NCBI GenBank assembly: GCA_964553325.1
Contig: CAZKKI010000001.1
Location: forward strand, 1 to 29,973
Reading direction: 5' to 3'
Length of the DNA: 29,973 nucleotides
Source: BMS3ABIN04 sp964553325
GTDB lineage: Bacteria > Bacteroidota > Ignavibacteria > Ignavibacteriales > Melioribacteraceae
The translations under genes and the position numbers were made by a program. Positions 9,204-16,788 of this stretch are shown piece after piece (position 1 is the first letter of the stretch; every line of letters starts with the position of its first letter). The notes under the pieces were generated by a model. The model had not been told where the DNA came from and searched no databases. It saw only the letters and a program-made list of their open reading frames with translations.

Positions 9204-10068
9204 TGAAAAATTCCTTTATCTTTTTTATGTGCGCCGGATTCGATCCGCAACACGCACCGATAAAAACCGGATTGTGCGGCAACCATTTTTTAATGTCGTC
9301 CAAATAATCATCTGGCGAAATAACGCACGAAATTACCTTTTCATCGGGTGAACTTAATCCGCAATTTAAATAAAATCCCCATTCCGTTTTCAATTTTATA
9401 TTAGATATTAGCTTGTCGAAACTATCCGGCGGAACACAATTAAAAGAAACAGCCATCGGAGAAAAATCCAACAACATTTCAACAACTTCATTTACGGGTT
9501 CTCCGCTAAGCAGAGTCAAATCGTCGAGAAAATAAAGGCTAATAACAAAAGGAAGTCCGTTTGTACTGCAAAACTCGGCAATTAATTCAATTTCGTCCAA
9601 ATGACTTTGCGTCTCATTTAAAATAAAATCGACACCGCTTTCCCACAAAAGCTCAATATGTTTTTTATGATTGTATTCCAATTCGTTACCGGAAATTGTC
9701 CGTTCTTTTTGGTAACAATCTTCTGCCGGAGCATTAGAACCCGCGACGAGAATATTAAATTCGTTTTTTAATCCGGTAGCAAGCTTAACACTATCGGATA
9801 CGAAATCCGTAATATTTATATCGTAACCGCTTAATTTAACTGCGGAGGGATTTGTTCGAAAAGTATTTGTTGTGATTATATCGGCACCGGCTTTAGCATA
9901 ATCGGAATGGACTTTTTTGACGATTGCGGGAGCGGTTAAATTTGCAAGTGAACTCCAGAGAAATCTATCTTCTTCAATTCCCTCGGCAATCAGCAAACTT
10001 CCTATTGCACCGTCCAAAATCAACGGTCGGTTTAATTTGTTTTTATGAAAAAGAAGCAAATTGTCCAT
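9184..10068 (-). CDS. homocysteine S-methyltransferase family protein
   Basis: This 294-residue TIM-barrel protein is related to MmuM/BHMT and the N-terminal module of MetH. It shows LILDGAIGSLL at 16-26, a conserved TTNTFRTNP at about 66-74, NETQSHLDEI at 151-160 and the three zinc-binding cysteines, Cys211 in SFNCVPP and Cys273-Cys274 in GACCGSNPAHI. It most likely moves a methyl group to homocysteine or a similar thiol. The methyl donor is not deducible; S-methylmethionine is only one possibility. It begins 114 bases after the end of the glycosyltransferase genes. That gap holds a perfect inverted repeat (10115-10133) which may control this gene and ispE. Confidence 0.88.
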   Translation of the reverse strand: MDNLLLFHKNKLNRPLILDGAIGSLLIAEGIEEDRFLWSSLANLTAPAIVKKVHSDYAKAGADIITTNTFRTNPSAVKLSGYDINITDFVSDSVKLATGLKNEFNILVAGSNAPAEDCYQKERTISGNELEYNHKKHIELLWESGVDFILNETQSHLDEIELIAEFCSTNGLPFVISLYFLDDLTLLSGEPVNEVVEMLLDFSPMAVSFNCVPPDSFDKLISNIKLKTEWGFYLNCGLSSPDEKVISCVISPDDYLDDIKKWLPHNPVFIGACCGSNPAHIKKIKEFFSETIDS

Positions 10069-10114
10069 TTCCGCTAAAAATCAGTTCGAAATTCTCAAAA
10101 AACAGATAAAGTAT

Positions 10115-10133
10115 TGTAATTAAACAAATTACA
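10115..10133. promoter_or_regulatory. perfect 7-bp inverted repeat, candidate operator
   Basis: The sequence reads TGTAATT, a five-base spacer, then AATTACA, an exact dyad. It lies 47-65 bases upstream of the minus-strand methyltransferase start at 10068. Two shorter exact palindromes sit nearby, ATAGTACTAT (10158-10167) and ATTATG-A-CATAAT (10166-10178). No U-tract follows it on either strand, so it does not look like an intrinsic terminator. An operator or a weak stem-loop are both possible, and AT-rich DNA can give such dyads by chance. Confidence 0.35.
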
Positions 10134-10182
10134 GAAAAAGCGAGTTGCTATATTTTTATAGTACTATTATGACATAATTTCA

Positions 10183-11313
10183 TTATTTTTCGGAAATCGA
10201 GTCAAAATAACTTACGGTTTCTTTAATAATTCTTTCCAAATCGATTTGTTGAATACATTCAAGATTAAAGGGGCAAACCTTTTTCCAGCACGGTGCACAT
10301 TCCAAATTTTCCGGGTAAAGTTTAACACCCCTATCGTATAAATCGATTTCCTGCCAACAACTTAACCCGAACCACGCAATAACATACTTTTTCAACGCAA
10401 TTGCCAAATGCATTCCGAAAGAATCGCCGGTGATAACAACTTGCGGAATACTTTCGAAACATGCTCCTTTTCGTACGCCGAGAGTTGTCGGAGTATTAAT
10501 AATTTTACCATCAAAATGCGACTCGATAATTTTATTCCGTTCAGTGTCTTCTGGTCCGCCAAGCAACATAATTTTGAAACGGTCGAACTCCAAGAATTTT
10601 TCAATCAGGTAAATATGTTGTTCGATTGTCATTTTTTTGTTCGGATATAAGTTTGAACATCCGGTATTAAATCCGATTATTTCATCGTCGTTTTTTACGC
10701 CGATTTCATTTTTATACTTCTCAATAAATTCGAGTTCCTCATCCGAAAAATTGAAAACGTAATCATTTCTGATGTAAGGTATTTCAAAAGTTTCGGCAAG
10801 GTATTCTTGACCAAGCCGTTGATTTACTTTAAATTTCAAATGATCGTCCATTCCGAGCAAATAATTATATTCCGCTCCTTTATTCAAAGGGATGATTTGT
10901 CCGTTTCCGTTTATTCCGAACCCCAATTTCTTTTCGGCTTTTACGCTCATTGCCAAGGCACCGGAGCGCATTGATTTATCGACATTGAGCACGATATCGA
11001 ATTCCATTTCGTTCAAAACGGAAATTGTTTCGGCATTGTAGACGAAAACTTTATGCAGATACGGATTATTATCGAGCAGGGGTGCAGCTACTTTCAAAGT
11101 TACCCAATAAATTGTCGATTCCGGATATTGTTTTTTCAAAGTCGGAAGCTGAGCCGTAGTCATTAGTACGTCGCCCATTGCATCGAGGTTAATAATTAAA
11201 ATTTTCTTTCCGAACGGAAGCGGGTCTTTGCAACCGTCAACCCAACAATTATGATCGGGGAAACAAGGTTTGTACCCGGTAAATCTTTTGCAATCAGGTA
11301 TTTTGTGTTCCAT
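10183..11313 (-). CDS. glycosyltransferase family 9, with two cysteine clusters
   Basis: This 376-residue protein belongs to the ADP-heptose:LPS heptosyltransferase superfamily (GT9). The core starts at about residue 35 with KKILIINLDAMGDVLMTTAQL, and the C-terminal nucleotide-sugar half contains IGFNTGCSNLYPNK, MLLGGPEDTERN and VVITGDSFGMHLAIAL. It carries an unusual N-terminal cysteine-rich extension (Cys8, 17, 23, 28, around FTGYKPC) and a C-terminal CxxC-x4-C-x5-C cluster (Cys339, 342, 347, 353). The latter has the same spacing as in the GT9 gene at 12364. It overlaps the upstream GT9 gene by 20 bases. It probably adds sugars to lipopolysaccharide core or a related surface glycan on the cytoplasmic face. 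The acceptor and donor are unknown. Confidence 0.88.
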   Translation of the reverse strand: MEHKIPDCKRFTGYKPCFPDHNCWVDGCKDPLPFGKKILIINLDAMGDVLMTTAQLPTLKKQYPESTIYWVTLKVAAPLLDNNPYLHKVFVYNAETISVLNEMEFDIVLNVDKSMRSGALAMSVKAEKKLGFGINGNGQIIPLNKGAEYNYLLGMDDHLKFKVNQRLGQEYLAETFEIPYIRNDYVFNFSDEELEFIEKYKNEIGVKNDDEIIGFNTGCSNLYPNKKMTIEQHIYLIEKFLEFDRFKIMLLGGPEDTERNKIIESHFDGKIINTPTTLGVRKGACFESIPQVVITGDSFGMHLAIALKKYVIAWFGLSCWQEIDLYDRGVKLYPENLECAPCWKKVCPFNLECIQQIDLERIIKETVSYFDSISEK

Positions 11314-12364
11314 TAAACGTTCTCTCGATAAATGACTTAAGTTTTTTTATTACAACAATATAGCTTATGTTAGCTAAAGTTGATTCTTCGGTTAAAACAT
11401 AATCAAATTCCGTATTGTACGGCGACCAAATCATATCTTTTGTGTTATAGTGAACATAAAGCCCGAAAACCGGCACATCGAAAGCGGAAGCAAGATGCAC
11501 GGCAGAAGTATCGGGTGTAAAAATCATGTTCAGCTTGGAAATCATTGCCGCAAACTCATCAAAACTTTTATCCTCGAATACCGGATATTTCCCTTCCGAA
11601 ATTTTTATTGCTTTTCCGGAATCCGAAGGAGCACGCAAGAGAATTATACCGATTTGCTTGGTATTTCCGATATTTTCCAATACGTTTTTATAATTATCGA
11701 TTCCCCAAAACCTTGCATCGCTGCCTGCGGAAATATTAACCCCCAAAAGATACTTTTTATTCCCGATATTTGCGGAAATAAATTTTTCTGCATTTTCAAC
11801 CGATTTTTCTTCCGGCCGGTAAATTACTTTCAAATCATTATTACTAAATTCAATTCCAAAAATTTTAGCGATTTCGGCAATTCTTTTAATAATATGAGTT
11901 TTGGTTGGATCCGGTTTGGCTACCGTATGAGTGAAAATACTTTTGTTCTCTTTTTCCAGTGCAATTTTATACGGAACTTTTACGGCGGCAATCAGAAACG
12001 AAACCGTAGTGGAAACGTCATCATGCGCATCAATAATAACATCGTAGTTTTGCCGGTTAATCCACTTTACCGTTTGAATGAATCCCCAAATTCCTTTCTC
12101 AAAAACCTTCACCCGATTCACTATGGAAGTTCTTGTAAAAACAAAATGATTTTTTTTATCGGCCAAAACATCCAACCTTGCTCCGGGAACTTTGCTTAAT
12201 AACGAAATAAGCGGTGTTGTAACCAATGCATCGCCGATTTTATTTAATCTTACCAAAAGAATTTTAGGATTTTCCGGTATTTTTCCGCCCGATGTTTTTT
12301 TCTTTAAAACCGCGAGCAAAACATTAAGCAGAAATTTTCTTATTCCGATTTCAAGAGATTTCAT
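11294..12364 (-). CDS. glycosyltransferase family 9 (heptosyltransferase-like)
   Basis: This 356-residue member of GT9 has the N-terminal motif KILLVRLNKIGDALVTTPLI at about 34-53 and the C-terminal NISAGSDARFW, then IILLRAPSDSG and the donor-site FTPDTSAVHLASAFDVPVFGLY. It lacks the C-terminal cysteine cluster of its two neighbours. Residues 1-30 form a basic/hydrophobic N-terminal helix that may place it on the membrane. Its ATG overlaps the preceding gene's stop by one base (TAATG), and its own end overlaps the next GT9 by 20 bases, so the three transferases are translationally linked. It probably acts in lipopolysaccharide core assembly; the exact sugar is not deducible. Confidence 0.88.
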   Translation of the reverse strand: MKSLEIGIRKFLLNVLLAVLKKKTSGGKIPENPKILLVRLNKIGDALVTTPLISLLSKVPGARLDVLADKKNHFVFTRTSIVNRVKVFEKGIWGFIQTVKWINRQNYDVIIDAHDDVSTTVSFLIAAVKVPYKIALEKENKSIFTHTVAKPDPTKTHIIKRIAEIAKIFGIEFSNNDLKVIYRPEEKSVENAEKFISANIGNKKYLLGVNISAGSDARFWGIDNYKNVLENIGNTKQIGIILLRAPSDSGKAIKISEGKYPVFEDKSFDEFAAMISKLNMIFTPDTSAVHLASAFDVPVFGLYVHYNTKDMIWSPYNTEFDYVLTEESTLANISYIVVIKKLKSFIERTFNGTQNT

Positions 12365-13404
12365 TAATGAGTAATGTTATTTTTATGGATTAACAATTTC
12401 ACTTTATCAATTACAGCACTTACGGGTAAATTCAAAAAGCACTCATGATTTTTCGGACAATTCAATAAATTACATCCGATACAATCCAATTCTTCCAATC
12501 TAATCCATTCGTGCTTTTCGCCGTACGGACCTTGTAATTTCGGATCGGTAGGACCGTGCAAGCTTAAAACGGGAGTTCCTACGGCAACCGCAAGATGCAT
12601 GGGACCGCTGTCGTTTGCGACAACCATATCGCATTTGGAAATCAATGCTCCCATTTCTCTCAAAGTTGTATCGGGAGCAAGCACCGAAGTGTTCCCCATT
12701 TGTTCTTGGATACTTTTCGCGTCTTCCAAATCGCCGGGTCCCCATAAAATTAATATTCTCGCGGAAAATTCTTCAACAAGTTTATCCGCAATTTCGGCAA
12801 ACTTTTCGGGGTCGCATTTTTTAGATGGCCAACCGCCTCCGGGAATAATTCCTACTACAAAATAATTATCGAATCCTTTACCGGTGAAAAAGTTTCCTGC
12901 AAAAGAATAATCTTTATTCGTTAATCCGATATACAAGTTTTTCGAGTAGATTTTCAACCCTGCCGATTTTATTAACTCCAAATGCAAATCCGCCGCATGA
13001 AACTTATCCCTTTCCGCCGGGCCCAAAATATTATACGCATATTTTCTGCCTCTGTACGGGAAACCGGCTCTGTACTTTGCTCCGCTAAAAAATGTTATTA
13101 AAGCCGTAGCGGGATTTGAAAACAAGTCGATTACAAAATCATATCTTTTAGAACGGATTTTGTATAGCTGCAAGGTTCGTTCAATTGTGCTTTTTCTGTT
13201 AAAAACAATAACTTCGTTAATATGAGGCAATTCTTTTAGAATCGACACGCCCGGTTTTTCCGTTAAAAAATCTATTTGTGCATTCGGGAATGCATCTTTC
13301 AAACTGTCTAAAATAACGGTCGATAAAATTACGTCCCCTATTCCGCGTAATTTTATTATAAGGATTTTTTTTATACCGTGATTGTTTATCGGGAGCATAG
13401 GCAT
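12364..13404 (-). CDS. glycosyltransferase family 9 (heptosyltransferase-like)
   Basis: This 346-residue GT9 enzyme is the most canonical of the three. The N-terminus has IKKILIIKLRGIGDVILSTV, and the C-terminal half has GIIPGGGWPSKKCDPEKFAE, ILILWGPGDLEDA and the classic MVVANDSGPMHLAVAVGTPVLSLHGPTDP. That last stretch is typical of heptosyltransferase II. A CxxC-x4-C-x5-C cluster (Cys308, 311, 316, 322) follows, a motif seen in many GT9 proteins. The ATG at 13404 directly abuts the stop of the DoxX-like gene. A second in-frame ATG two codons in (Met3) is an alternative start. It likely adds heptose or a related sugar to the lipopolysaccharide inner core. Confidence 0.9.
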   Translation of the reverse strand: MPMLPINNHGIKKILIIKLRGIGDVILSTVILDSLKDAFPNAQIDFLTEKPGVSILKELPHINEVIVFNRKSTIERTLQLYKIRSKRYDFVIDLFSNPATALITFFSGAKYRAGFPYRGRKYAYNILGPAERDKFHAADLHLELIKSAGLKIYSKNLYIGLTNKDYSFAGNFFTGKGFDNYFVVGIIPGGGWPSKKCDPEKFAEIADKLVEEFSARILILWGPGDLEDAKSIQEQMGNTSVLAPDTTLREMGALISKCDMVVANDSGPMHLAVAVGTPVLSLHGPTDPKLQGPYGEKHEWIRLEELDCIGCNLLNCPKNHECFLNLPVSAVIDKVKLLIHKNNITH

Positions 13405-13839
13405 TTATTTGTCAAATGAATTTTCCGGAGTGTTAATTAAAATATTGATTGCCAAACCGAGTAAAATAAGATTTTCCAAAATTTTTAAAAATCCTACATC
13501 TTGCGGAAAAATATTACCGAAACATCCGCAGCTGAAGGTCAGACTTCTAATCATCGCAACAACAATCGCAATTGTAAAAATTATAAGCAACCCTGTAATT
13601 ATAGTAACAGTTTCCTTCGGGAAGATATTAAACATCAGCAGTAATCCGGATGCAAACTCCATCCACGGAATAATTATTACAAAAAGATTGACGGTCACGG
13701 GTGGTAACATTTTAAAATTGTTAACGGCCTCAACAAATTCGTGGGGATTTGAAATTTTAATGATTCCGGAAATTACAAAAACCAAACCGACAATCACTTT
13801 AGAAACAATAAGGAAATATTTATTTGTAAAAAACTTCAT
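13405..13839 (-). CDS. DoxX/MauE-like four-helix membrane protein
   Basis: This 144-residue integral membrane protein has four predicted helices (about 9-28, 49-71, 77-98, 118-136). It has the DoxX/MauE family hallmarks: KVIVGLVFVISGIIKISNP near the N-terminus, IPWMEFASGLLL in the second helix and a CGCFG motif (Cys104, Cys106) after the third. MauE-type proteins are thought to help periplasmic disulfide or maturation chemistry, and the CGC motif suggests a redox role here. It is two bases downstream of the rhodanese gene, a pairing I recall as frequent in Bacteroidota relatives. The electron partner and substrate are unknown. Confidence 0.82.
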   Translation of the reverse strand: MKFFTNKYFLIVSKVIVGLVFVISGIIKISNPHEFVEAVNNFKMLPPVTVNLFVIIIPWMEFASGLLLMFNIFPKETVTIITGLLIIFTIAIVVAMIRSLTFSCGCFGNIFPQDVGFLKILENLILLGLAINILINTPENSFDK

Positions 13840-13841
13840 GG

Positions 13842-14375
13842 TTATTCGTTCGTTTTGATTTTAGTACCTTCCAACGGATATCCGGCAAACTGCCATTCGT
13901 CTATTCCGCCTTTGTACAAGAAAACATTTTTGTAAAGTAAGTCGATTAAAGAATCGCAAACTGCAATACCGTTATCGCAATATTCGTCTTCGCAATAAAC
14001 AATAATTAAATCGTCCTTATTTAAATTTTTTAACTTCACCATATCCCGTGAAAACTTGTAAGCCGGAATGTTTATGGCATTTTTAACGTGCATTTCTTCG
14101 AAATCCCACTCGTCTCTCGGATCCACAAATTTCGCCATTCCTTTTTCAAATACGAAATATGCTTGATCGGCACGAATCGGATACCATTTAATTACTTTAG
14201 GGTCATACCGCCATCGAACCGAATCCGGTAAGTTTTCCGATTTATGTTTTAACTCACTTGCGTAATTATCCGATTCATCGGGAAAAAACGGAATGCTACT
14301 ATGCGAAACCAAATTATAAATTATTCCCATCACAGCGGAAACAAATAATATAATAAGGATTCTTACATAAAACAT
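13842..14375 (-). CDS. membrane-anchored rhodanese-domain protein
   Basis: This 177-residue protein has an N-terminal membrane helix or signal anchor (about 4-23) and a rhodanese domain at about 70-172. Diagnostic segments are FVDPRDEWDFEEMHVKNAINIP, the active-site strand LIIVYCEDEYCDNG with Cys128, and VFLYKGGIDEWQFAGYPLEG. The active-site loop lacks the Arg of classical thiosulfate sulfurtransferases (CxxGxR) and holds a second cysteine, Cys133. Dithiol or persulfide exchange with the adjacent CGC-containing DoxX-like protein is therefore possible (inference). The domain should face the periplasm if the first helix is a signal anchor. It lies three bases after the small unknown gene and two before doxX. 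Confidence 0.85.
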   Translation of the reverse strand: MFYVRILIILFVSAVMGIIYNLVSHSSIPFFPDESDNYASELKHKSENLPDSVRWRYDPKVIKWYPIRADQAYFVFEKGMAKFVDPRDEWDFEEMHVKNAINIPAYKFSRDMVKLKNLNKDDLIIVYCEDEYCDNGIAVCDSLIDLLYKNVFLYKGGIDEWQFAGYPLEGTKIKTNE

Positions 14376-14378
14376 AAA

Positions 14379-14741
14379 CTAATTTCCGTCCGTTTTTTCG
14401 AATTTTTGTTTACAATAAGCGATTATATTTTCGGCATTTTCCACGGCTTGACTACCGTTCAAATTAATAGGTTTTTCCACAAGCGTTCGAGCCGATAGTT
14501 TAACATTTTCCGGTACTTCTTCGTCCACCGCTATTGCGCGGAGTAGACTCATAAAACTTTTTCCGTAAAAACTTTTACGTTCAATTAATTGTAAACCTTC
14601 GATAAAGAACCCCGCAGCCCGGCGAGAACTTGTACGCGCTTTTCCATCGTCGTTTGCCTCGGCAAATCCCTTTGCACGCGTAAGTTCGTTTTCGCCTTGT
14701 GCAAACAATACTTTGGCTTTATTTATACTTTCGTCAATCAT
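14379..14741 (-). CDS. small helical protein, unknown function
   Basis: I do not recognise this 120-residue protein with certainty. It is predicted to be nearly all alpha-helical and soluble, with four or so helices, an Arg-rich stretch (ARTSSRRAAGFFIEG, about 35-49) and one Cys near the C-terminus. The helix-rich AAGFFIEGLQLI region recalls HEPN-like or TPR-like helical bundles, but the HEPN RxxxxH catalytic motif is not evident. Its start overlaps the 3' end of rqcH by eight bases and the rhodanese gene follows three bases later, so it is a genuine operon member. Its coupling to rqcH hints at a role in the same cell process, but this is only context. Confidence 0.75.
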   Translation of the reverse strand: MIDESINKAKVLFAQGENELTRAKGFAEANDDGKARTSSRRAAGFFIEGLQLIERKSFYGKSFMSLLRAIAVDEEVPENVKLSARTLVEKPINLNGSQAVENAENIIAYCKQKFEKTDGN

Positions 14742-16368
14742 TTATTTGCTCGCAATCTTCCGGTATTTCGGGTTTAACCAACAACACTTTTTCCTTTGAA
14801 ATCATTACTTTGCCCGGTTCCATACCTTTCTTTTTGTAAACGTATTTCGCAAGCGTGTACGAAACCGGAGTAACTCCGGCCGTTTTCCCTTTACTGAAAT
14901 AAGCCGCAATAGAAGCGGCTTTTTTTAATATATTTTTCGGGATGCCTTCTTTGGGATTATCAACCCGCAAAACAACATGCGAACCGGCTAAACCTCTGGC
15001 GTGGAACCAATAATCGTTTTGCTTGGCAAATTTAATCGAAAGATAATCGTTCGATTTGCTGTCTTTGCCTACAAAAACATTGTATTTGTTTTCGATTAAG
15101 AACTTTCGAAATTTAAATTTATTTTCCGACTTATTCATCTTTTCCGTTTTTGAAATATTCAGTTCTTCTTTTATACGTTCCAATTCCCCAACGTCTTCGG
15201 TTGTTTGTATTTCTCTTAAAATTTTTTGTAAATACGCGTATTTCTTTTCCGTTGTTTCGAACAATTCTTTTGACTTTTGAAAATTTATTTTTTCATCACG
15301 AGATTTTTCAAAATATCGGTCGATATTTTCTTGAGGGGAAAGTTTCGGATCCAATTTAATTTTTACAATTTCACCGGTTTCGTAATCGGGTAGCTCAATC
15401 TCACTAATTCCCTTACCGATCGAATTTCTGTTTGCAAGCAGAATTCCGCCAAACTTGTTATACTCAGTTTCCCTTGAACCCTTATCGATTCTAGCTTTCA
15501 AATTGTTAAGTTTGTTTGCCAACCGCGTTAATTCACGGTTAACGTATCTTTCCACTTCTTTTTTCAATACCAGATTTTTAAAGAACTTGTAGTGCAAAGA
15601 TAAATAATTTTGCAATGCATTATTATATTTATTCGAAATTTTCGTATCGGTAAGATTATTGGCTCTTTCAAATGTGGCGGGAAGGAAACGTATTTTATTT
15701 TCTCCGCGTTCCAATCCGGTTATAATTTTACCGGTTTCAATTTCATTAACAATTTCGTCTAAAATATCACTGAACTTTTTCTCGGGAGATTTGTTTTTTC
15801 GTATCTCCGCTTCTCTCCAAATCTCTTTGGAAACGTTCGGAAATTCCTTTTTCATAATTTCCGCTTCGTTATTTTCCGGAATGGAAAGGTCGGTAAAATT
15901 GGCGTAATGACCAACCGGCTCGATAAAAATATTTTTTTGAATTTCCTGCAATACGGCTTGAGGTTCATGCAGTTTTTTGAACGGAACAATCGAATTACTA
16001 TTACGCTCGAAAAATATAATGTTCGATTTCGATCCGTGAAACAAAATGTAAATCTCCAAATTCTCCAACATCAACAGCACTATTCTGTCTTTCTCTGCAA
16101 TCATAATTTTTTCTGCATTACGCGGCAAAATATCCGGAATAAAAGAGACTACATTTTTTTTAGCTTTGTGAAATTCATTTTTATATTGAATAAACGAAAG
16201 CTGCGGATTTACAGAAACAATTAAATGTGCAAATGGACTTTCTTCGCTTGGAATATGAAAAAATACTGTGTCCTTCTCTTGTGAAAATATTTCATATACT
16301 TTTCTCGTAGAGACAGTATCGGATAATTCGGCTATACTTCGCTTGATGTAAAAGTAACTTTTAATCAT
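14734..16368 (-). CDS. rqcH: NFACT ribosome quality control protein (RqcH/Rqc2 family)
   Basis: RqcH binds stalled 50S-peptidyl-tRNA complexes and adds C-terminal alanine tails that mark nascent chains for degradation. This 544-residue protein has the NFACT-N domain (about 1-170), the middle HhH/coiled-coil region (about 250-420, strongly charged helices) and the C-terminal NFACT-R domain with DYWFHARGLAGSHVVLRV (452-469). The Asp-Arg pair needed for tailing in Bacillus RqcH is preserved as Asp94-Arg95 in KDRIVLLML, followed by GSKSNIIFFE. B. subtilis RqcH is about 570 residues, so the length fits. It is the first gene of the minus-strand operon. The next gene overlaps it by eight bases. Confidence 0.9.
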   Translation of the reverse strand: MIKSYFYIKRSIAELSDTVSTRKVYEIFSQEKDTVFFHIPSEESPFAHLIVSVNPQLSFIQYKNEFHKAKKNVVSFIPDILPRNAEKIMIAEKDRIVLLMLENLEIYILFHGSKSNIIFFERNSNSIVPFKKLHEPQAVLQEIQKNIFIEPVGHYANFTDLSIPENNEAEIMKKEFPNVSKEIWREAEIRKNKSPEKKFSDILDEIVNEIETGKIITGLERGENKIRFLPATFERANNLTDTKISNKYNNALQNYLSLHYKFFKNLVLKKEVERYVNRELTRLANKLNNLKARIDKGSRETEYNKFGGILLANRNSIGKGISEIELPDYETGEIVKIKLDPKLSPQENIDRYFEKSRDEKINFQKSKELFETTEKKYAYLQKILREIQTTEDVGELERIKEELNISKTEKMNKSENKFKFRKFLIENKYNVFVGKDSKSNDYLSIKFAKQNDYWFHARGLAGSHVVLRVDNPKEGIPKNILKKAASIAAYFSKGKTAGVTPVSYTLAKYVYKKKGMEPGKVMISKEKVLLVKPEIPEDCEQIND

Positions 16369-16788
16369 TTCATTTTCATTTTAATAAACGAATTGTAAAG
16401 ATATGGAATAATATTAAAACGTTGTAGAAAGCGGAAATCAGTTTTTCCCAATCGCTTTAGATTTTCCGACAATCGAATATCAAAAACTTGAATGTGATTG
16501 TATTTTTACTCTAATGTTGTCCGAAGTATAAAGAATAAACAATTCGTTACCGCATTTACAAATGTTCAGTTGGCAGTTTCCAGTTGGCAGTCGGCAATGT
16601 TCTGTTGGCAATCCGCAGTTGGCAATTTCCAAAAACAATTTAGCAATTTAACGATACAACAATGTAACAATTGACCAATGACCATTCCCTCAAAAAACCA
16701 CCATTCCTCTTTCATCAAAAGCCATAACGGATTCTTTTTCAAACTTTTGCTATTTTGTTAAGTTAATTTCTCTTAATAATCGAAGCGA
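16369..16788. other. 420-base divergent intergenic region
   Basis: This gap separates the rqcH run (minus) from the MFS-dusB run (plus) and should contain promoters for both. On the minus strand a TATCTTTA box lies at 16403-16396, close to the TAnnTTTG consensus of Bacteroidota, but no TTG stands at the right distance, so I do not annotate it as a promoter. The central and right part is taken up by a composite repeat (see 16563-16691). I see no gene, tRNA or terminator hairpin. Confidence 0.6.
16563..16691 (+). repeat. composite heptamer/AT-tail repeat, copy 1
   Basis: A run of degenerate 7-base units of the form TTGGCAG or TTGGCAA spans about 16565-16628. It is joined to the tail CAATTTCCAAAAACAATTTA and then an AACAATTG...ATGACCATTCCCTC end. 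The same tail appears, inverted, at 29619-29695 and, more diverged, at 26690-26739. The heptamer tract is short here. No open reading frame or hairpin explains it. Confidence 0.75.

Noticed and set aside
12599..12865. 88-codon plus-strand open frame inside the first glycosyltransferase
   Set aside because: Antisense shadow of a strongly conserved GT9 gene; no support of its own.
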